DNA of 10,065 nt from JAPLKB01 sp964429485 (GTDB lineage: Bacteria > Desulfobacterota > Syntrophorhabdia > Syntrophorhabdales > Syntrophorhabdaceae). The DNA lies in the NCBI GenBank assembly GCA_964429485.1, contig CAYSBW010000074.1, positions 1 to 10,065 on the forward strand, given 5' to 3'. Shown here one piece after another: positions 6,854 to 10,065 of the stretch. Numbering within the stretch: position 1 is the stretch's first letter; every line of letters starts with the position of its first letter. Made by a program: the position numbers and the translations under genes. The notes under the pieces are model-generated. The model was not told the DNA's origin. It ran no database searches and worked only from the letters and a program-made list of their open reading frames with translations.

Positions 6854-7201
6854 TTATTTTACAATTCCCGCTATTTTGCCGATAAAGTCAAGCACTCGGG
6901 GATTCATTGCAATTGTGACAACCAGGATAAGAATACCCAAAACAGTGAATTTCCTGTCCAACTTTGAGATTGCCAGATTCATGTCAAGTCTGAGGGTAGA
7001 TATCTCCTGCTTAAGTTCAGTGCGGACATTTGATATCTCCTGCTTAAGCTCAGAGACTGAAATCAGCAAGTCCTCTTTTGTCGCTGCACCTGACTTGACG
7101 GCTGTGTCGAAATAACCGACAATTTCTTTAGCCTCTTCATCGGTGAAGTTTTTCTGTTTGAATATATTGTATATCTTAATGGCCTCTACTGACATATTCA
7201 T
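6854..7201 (-). CDS. Coiled-coil protein with C-terminal membrane helix (DUF1640/CCDC90-like layout)
   Basis: A 115-residue protein. The N-terminal part (1-40) holds a short helix-turn-helix-like segment, FKQKNFTDEEAKEIVGYF. A coiled coil follows at about 42-84 with an 11-residue repeat, SELKQEISNVR then TELKQEISTLR. One membrane helix is predicted at about 86-98 (VLGILILVVTIAM), then a short amphipathic tail. This order resembles small bacterial DUF1640-type proteins, which are widespread, often multicopy and of unknown function. Start ATG 7201 has AGGAGG (7208-7213) six bases upstream; a second ATG two codons on is possible. It is the last gene of the leftward block, 44 bp after its neighbour and followed by a strong terminator. 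It may form a membrane-tethered oligomer, but no specific job can be inferred. Confidence 0.72.
   Translation of the reverse strand: MNMSVEAIKIYNIFKQKNFTDEEAKEIVGYFDTAVKSGAATKEDLLISVSELKQEISNVRTELKQEISTLRLDMNLAISKLDRKFTVLGILILVVTIAMNPRVLDFIGKIAGIVK
6999..7053 (-). repeat. 33-bp direct repeat inside the coiled-coil gene
   Basis: A 22-bp word, GATATCTCCTGCTTAAGYTCAG on the plus strand (written here with one variable base), is found at 6999-7020 and 7032-7053. The period of 33 bp encodes exactly 11 residues (ELKQEIS..R) of the coiled coil, so this looks like an in-frame duplication of a hendecad unit. Confidence 0.7.
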
Positions 7202-7245
7202 TCCTTACCTCCTATAATAATAGCACTTATTTTTTTCGATATCAA

Positions 7246-7608
7246 CTACCGTGATGGTTTTAAGGAGGTCTGGATATAAGCAGCAAGTTCTTCAGCGCCT
7301 TTAATTCTTGCCTGTTCCATTGCTTTTGCGAGGGCTGCCACAGGCGCCTGCTCAAGTTTCTGCCTGCTGTAACCATGAAGGCTGATCGATGTATAATGTT
7401 CCACACCATCAACCATGACTCGTCCCCATGCCCCGATAGGCGTCTCAGTGGCAGTGTCATAAGCCACACCACGGATCAGCGAGACATCGCCGTTTTTCAC
7501 GACAAGGCCGCTTGAAAAATGAAACTTCGGGTTAATCATTATGGAGTTTTCTTTTGCACCTTTCGGCATTTTATTCTTCTGTGCAAATAATCTTAAAAAA
7601 TTAAACAT
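7246..7608 (-). CDS. Hypothetical protein, 120 aa
   Basis: I do not recognise this protein. It has a basic N-terminus (MFNFLRLFAQKNKMPKG), no clear signal peptide or membrane segment, then a beta-rich centre at about 28-80 (FHFSSGLVVKNGDVSLIRGV, AWGRVMVDGVEHYTSISLHGYS). The C-terminus is helical and alanine-rich (85-114). ATG 7608 has AAGGAGGG (7613-7620) just upstream. An ATG at codon 14 or 24 is possible, but neither has so good a ribosome site. The gene lies 24 bp after the nuclease gene and 44 bp before the coiled-coil gene, so it is likely co-transcribed with both. Its compact alpha/beta layout would suit a small cytoplasmic accessory protein, but no function is claimed. Confidence 0.6.
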   Translation of the reverse strand: MFNFLRLFAQKNKMPKGAKENSIMINPKFHFSSGLVVKNGDVSLIRGVAYDTATETPIGAWGRVMVDGVEHYTSISLHGYSRQKLEQAPVAALAKAMEQARIKGAEELAAYIQTSLKPSR

Positions 7609-7632
7609 TTTGCCCTCCTTAATTTTTACATC

Positions 7633-8394
7633 TTAATATAGTCGTTCTTTGCACTCAGGGGCGTACTGGCAATACGCACATGCCCATGCCTCGCTGGGAG
7701 GCAGGAACACGCCAGCCTGAATACCGTTGATTACCCTTCGCAGCCTCATGAGGAACTTTTTCAGATCCTCTTGCGTGCGGGTTGTCTCACGAATAACGGT
7801 TTTGGTTTTGCCGTTCATCACCACATAGTCGAGGGACAGCTTTTCAGGCAGCCTGCCATAGAGCGTCTTATAAGCAATGGCATACAGTGTTAACTGCTGG
7901 GAGTTATGGGCGATATTCTCCGCCGGGGACTTCCGGGTTGTCTTGGTATCCCTTACCAAAGCCTTTTCATCAACCACGTCCATGAAGCCGTGGAGGATAT
8001 GATTTCCCCACCGCAGCTTGAATTCCTGTTCAACTCCTACTGGCTGTACACCTGGGCATATGTCCTTGTGATAGACCTCAACCCCTGATACCGCAAGATC
8101 TTTCCAATGGCCCCTGAGCTTCTCCCTGCCAAGGGTTTTCTCGTCCTCGGAAAAGAAAAGCTCCTCCTGGAAGCCTTTCTCGATTTCGTCTGCAACGCAG
8201 TCCTTGAGGTCACTTACCGGGAGATCGACCTTGCTGCTGATCTTCTGAAGGTAGTTGATCTCGATGCCCTTGTGGACCGCCTTGCCTCCCACGAGCACCG
8301 GGGACGACAGAAGCGGTATCCCCTCGATGTACTTGCGGTGGTACTTGATGCCGCAAGTAAGGTACATGTTATACTGCGAATAAGAAATTCTCAT
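7633..8394 (-). CDS. PD-(D/E)XK nuclease with predicted Fe-S cluster (Cas4/AddB/RecB-like)
   Basis: A 253-residue protein of the PDDEXK_1 type. It opens with SYSQYNMYLTCGIKYHRKY, the usual S-x-S-x-x-x-x-Y-x-x-C signature with C14. G37-x-x-x-H41 (GKAVH) follows. The active-site core is E124 (VEQEF), GFMD with D139, and D149-T-K151, then Q167-x-x-x-Y171. The C-terminus has C239-x2-C242-x5-C248. One N-terminal and three C-terminal cysteines in this arrangement bind a 4Fe-4S cluster in Cas4, AddB and related nucleases, so all catalytic and cluster residues appear intact. A DNA-end-processing or recombination exonuclease is the likely role. There is no CRISPR array or other cas gene in the window, and neighbours are replication and plasmid accessory genes, so a plasmid or phage RecB-like function is favoured. 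ATG 8394 has AGGAG upstream. Confidence 0.85.
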   Translation of the reverse strand: MRISYSQYNMYLTCGIKYHRKYIEGIPLLSSPVLVGGKAVHKGIEINYLQKISSKVDLPVSDLKDCVADEIEKGFQEELFFSEDEKTLGREKLRGHWKDLAVSGVEVYHKDICPGVQPVGVEQEFKLRWGNHILHGFMDVVDEKALVRDTKTTRKSPAENIAHNSQQLTLYAIAYKTLYGRLPEKLSLDYVVMNGKTKTVIRETTRTQEDLKKFLMRLRRVINGIQAGVFLPPSEAWACAYCQYAPECKERLY

Positions 8395-8482
8395 TGAATG
8401 TTCTCCTAAGGTTTTTTAATTGTTTTTGCAGTTTTTTTAATTAAAGGCTGTGCTCAGGATTGATTCCTGAAGCGCGGTTTTT

Positions 8483-8806
8483 TCACAGATGCTCGCCTGC
8501 CCGAAGCCTTTCGTAGACTTCCTTTGCAGGAATGGGGCTGAAATTCAAATCCCTTTCAATACCGATACCCAGCCGGCCTTTGTATGCCGAGAGTTCTGAC
8601 AGGCTGAAACTGCCTATCTCAACTTCAAACCCCGTGACGATACCCCAGAGATAATCTGGATCTTCCGGGTCCTGGTTCATCAAATACCACGTCCACGACC
8701 CGCAGGGGTCGAAGAACTTGGCAACCACTTTCTGTGTGTCCATATCAGCGCCAAGAGGGTATTGCCTCTGTGCCGCTTCTGAGATGCTTCTTGTCATTAA
8801 TTTCAT
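8483..8806 (-). CDS. DUF2958 family protein
   Basis: A 107-residue protein with the full pattern of DUF2958. It contains VVAKFFDPCGSWTWYL at 27-42, a divergent acidic stretch, then LWGIVTGFEVEIGSFSLSEL at 53-72, and GIERDLNFSPIP at 82-93. The family is common on plasmids, integrative elements and phages and has no established biochemical function. Its length is typical. ATG 8806 has AAGGAGG seven bases upstream, and this ribosome site lies in the last codons of the gene before it, so the two are coupled with only two bases between them. Downstream is an 88-bp AT-rich gap (8395-8482). That gap holds a weak inverted repeat, TCAGGA/TCCTGA, at 8454-8470, plus two TTTTTTAATT words; I see no clear promoter in it. 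Confidence 0.85.
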   Translation of the reverse strand: MKLMTRSISEAAQRQYPLGADMDTQKVVAKFFDPCGSWTWYLMNQDPEDPDYLWGIVTGFEVEIGSFSLSELSAYKGRLGIGIERDLNFSPIPAKEVYERLRAGEHL

Positions 8807-8808
8807 AA

Positions 8809-9051
8809 TTAATCCTCCTTCTTAACCATGCGGTAAATACTCTCTGTTCTCCACTTCCACCAGCCATGAACAGCAAGGAGAAAGTAGACAAGAAACAGAA
8901 ATGACTGTGAATACAAGCCGTGCACCCAATCCCAGATACACCAGCTTGCGTTAGTGAAACCCCACAAGTAGAAGCATTTGGGGTTCTTGTGGTTGTTCAG
9001 TATTACGCCTGCAATGCCCATAGCTACAAGCGCCCATGTCAGTTTTTCCAT
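8809..9051 (-). CDS. Small three-helix membrane protein, PnuC/SWEET-like
   Basis: An 80-residue, very hydrophobic protein with three likely membrane helices: about 4-19, 27-46 and 49-66. It ends in a basic-acidic tail. The tryptophan-rich order LWGFTNASWCIWDW, then G-x-x-x-Q at 45-49, then FLVYFLLAVHGWWKW, resembles the C-terminal half of PnuC-type nicotinamide riboside or NMN transporters and small phage proteins of that group. At this size it would have to work as an oligomer, in the way SemiSWEET half-transporters do. The transporter idea is inference from motif shape only. ATG 9051 overlaps the end of the TOPRIM gene by 13 bp, with AAGGAGG just upstream, so translation is probably coupled. 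Confidence 0.65.
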   Translation of the reverse strand: MEKLTWALVAMGIAGVILNNHKNPKCFYLWGFTNASWCIWDWVHGLYSQSFLFLVYFLLAVHGWWKWRTESIYRMVKKED

Positions 9052-9938
9052 TTCTCCTCCTTGTTTTTTTGCAAGAGCCTGTAAAAGTCCTTAACCCCGG
9101 TTTTACTGTACTTGTCGGATATGTCCGTACAGGGGATCGTCAGCTTCCCCCGCATGAGCGCTGTTGCCTGCCGTCCCGGATCATCATCATCCAGTGCAAG
9201 CCTTGCGCTGCCGGCATTGGTGTTCAGCCAGTCCACTGCCTTATGCCAGTTGCTCACCGAGTTCAGGGCGAGCAGGTTGCTGTTATGTAAAAAACAGGCG
9301 CTTGCCAGGCAGTCAAAGATGCTCTCGCAGACGACAAAAGACCTGTGGCTTTCGCCTTGCTGAATCCATAGGCTTTTCCTGCCGAAGGTGAGGCGGCGCG
9401 CGCCATTTCCTGAAATCCTGCGGCACTCCAGCCCTTCGGGGTAGTATCGATTCGGGCAGGGGAAAGCAAGGTACCTGGATCTCCCGTATTGCACGACAAA
9501 ACACCGGGCGTGCGAGAAACCCCCTGGTAGTTCTCCCTTTCCATCCCGGAGGATAGACAGGGAAGCTTTAACTCTTTGTTGGCCTGCAGCAGGCAGGGCT
9601 GGTTTTGCCGGGGGATTTACGCTTCCCTCTGCAAGGGCAAAGTGTTCGACCTCGCATAGGGCTTCCTTGTAGGAACACCCCCGCCATTTTCTGAAAAACT
9701 CGATTATGTCTCCGCCAATGCCCATGCCCCAGTCGAACCAGGTATTGGTAGACGGGTACACGGCAAAGGAAGGGATACGCTCATCCATCCTGAAGGGGGA
9801 GCGGAACTTGAGACAACCCCCTTCACGTCTGCCATTGCCAACTATCTCCTCAATGATGTCGGCAAGGTTTGCTGTCAACGCCCTCCTTCTCTGGTAAGGT
9901 GTAGATATAAAACTCTCTTCAATTTTTGGTGAGTACAT
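9039..9938 (-). CDS. Primase-like protein: zinc-less CHC2-type domain plus TOPRIM
   Basis: A 299-residue protein with the architecture of plasmid and phage primase-like TOPRIM proteins. The N-domain (about 22-95) aligns with the DnaG CHC2 zinc-binding domain: FRSPFRMDERIPSF at 45-58 and WFDWGMGIGGDIIEF at 67-81. All four zinc ligands are replaced: Ser and Arg stand for the first Cys/His pair, and Asp and Met for the second Cys pair. The C-terminal TOPRIM domain has E205 in VVCESIFDCLA, then LALDDDDPGR at 247-256 supplying the D-x-D metal site, and a late KDFYRLL at 283-289. No helicase domain is attached. It may synthesise primers for the element or have another DNA-metabolic role. ATG 9938 has AGGAGG (9944-9949) five bases upstream. 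It is the first gene of the leftward block and follows a terminator closely. Confidence 0.82.
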   Translation of the reverse strand: MYSPKIEESFISTPYQRRRALTANLADIIEEIVGNGRREGGCLKFRSPFRMDERIPSFAVYPSTNTWFDWGMGIGGDIIEFFRKWRGCSYKEALCEVEHFALAEGSVNPPAKPALPAAGQQRVKASLSILRDGKGELPGGFSHARCFVVQYGRSRYLAFPCPNRYYPEGLECRRISGNGARRLTFGRKSLWIQQGESHRSFVVCESIFDCLASACFLHNSNLLALNSVSNWHKAVDWLNTNAGSARLALDDDDPGRQATALMRGKLTIPCTDISDKYSKTGVKDFYRLLQKNKEEKWKN

Positions 9939-9974
9939 GTCTTCCTCCTTTTTTTTAAGTTTTTTGGTTGATAT

Positions 9975-10008
9975 AAAAAAATCCCCCGGGATGTATATCG
10001 AGGGGGAT
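9975..10008 (-). terminator. Leftward intrinsic terminator of a transcript entering from the right edge
   Basis: ATCCCCC (9981-9987) pairs with GGGGGAT (10002-10008) around a 14-base loop. Read on the minus strand the hairpin is followed by seven T (complement of A9975-9981). It most likely ends a gene lying beyond the right edge, since the rest of the 9939-10065 interval shows no gene I can recognise. Short minus-strand frames entering from the edge end within about 45 bases, so the end of an upstream gene there is possible but cannot be shown. Only 25 bases separate the T-tract from the ribosome site of the TOPRIM gene. Confidence 0.75.
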
Positions 10009-10065
10009 GATGGTCGTTGCCTACTGTACTGTTGGATGGTTATGTATTAATTCCCCGAGGAACGA

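Noticed and set aside
6774..7115. Plus-strand 113-residue open frame after traH
   Set aside because: It runs through the shared terminator and antisense to the coiled-coil gene; the minus-strand reading has a ribosome site and a sensible protein.
7217..7245. Sigma70-like promoter on the minus strand (TTGATA, 17 bp, TATTAT)
   Set aside because: The match and spacing are good, but transcription would start at about 7210, inside the AGGAGG of the only downstream gene, removing its ribosome site. Probably chance in AT-rich sequence.
7633..8394. Cas4 of a CRISPR-Cas system
   Set aside because: No repeat-spacer array or other cas gene is seen; the same fold and cluster occur in many non-CRISPR plasmid and phage nucleases.
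8452..8473. Hairpin GCTCAGGA/TCCTGAAGC as a terminator
   Set aside because: The stem is only six pairs plus a bulge, and no T-run follows directly on either strand.

Overview
The window looks like part of a conjugative plasmid or integrative conjugative element from a Gram-negative (diderm) bacterium. The evidence is a set of F-type type IV secretion (T4SS) genes with signal peptides, together with plasmid-type replication and accessory genes. Moderate GC, strong AGGAGG ribosome sites and a large RCC1/Ig/PKD surface protein would fit an environmental lineage such as Nitrospirota or a deltaproteobacterial-type group. That placement is a guess from style, not from any marker gene. No rRNA, tRNA, CRISPR array, IS element or integrase is visible.

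Left part (1-3843, + strand): the 3' portion of a very large gene for a secreted, modular repeat protein. It begins upstream of the window with RCC1-type propeller repeats encoded by near-identical ~150-bp DNA units. Five tandem ~88-residue Ig-like modules follow, four of them with a C-x11-C cysteine pair, and then PKD-like domains. The reading frame is broken near 300-312, where one RCC1 unit is about 90 bp short. The gene therefore appears either frameshifted or collapsed in assembly.

Middle (3858-6780, + strand): a strong hairpin terminator, then a compact F-type transfer cluster traL - trbI - traF - traH. These are pilus-assembly and envelope components. traL is followed by a 94-bp gap; trbI, traF and traH overlap and look translationally coupled. 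TraF carries an intact thioredoxin CPAC motif and cis-proline, so it may form or isomerise disulfides in the cysteine-containing exported proteins encoded beside it. TraA, TraE, TraK, TraB, TraV, TraC, TraW, TraU, TraN and TraG are absent from the window.

Right part (6807-10008, - strand): a convergent operon-like block reading leftward. Its order is a primase-like TOPRIM protein with a zinc-less CHC2-type N-domain, a tiny PnuC-like membrane protein, a DUF2958 protein, a Cas4/AddB-like Fe-S PD-(D/E)XK nuclease, an unrecognised 120-aa protein, and a coiled-coil protein with a membrane anchor. A shared hairpin at 6807-6835 separates the convergent blocks. A leftward terminator at 9975-10008 closes a transcript that enters from beyond the right edge. 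Both traL and the TOPRIM gene sit directly behind a terminator with no room for a normal promoter, which hints at read-through or antitermination control.
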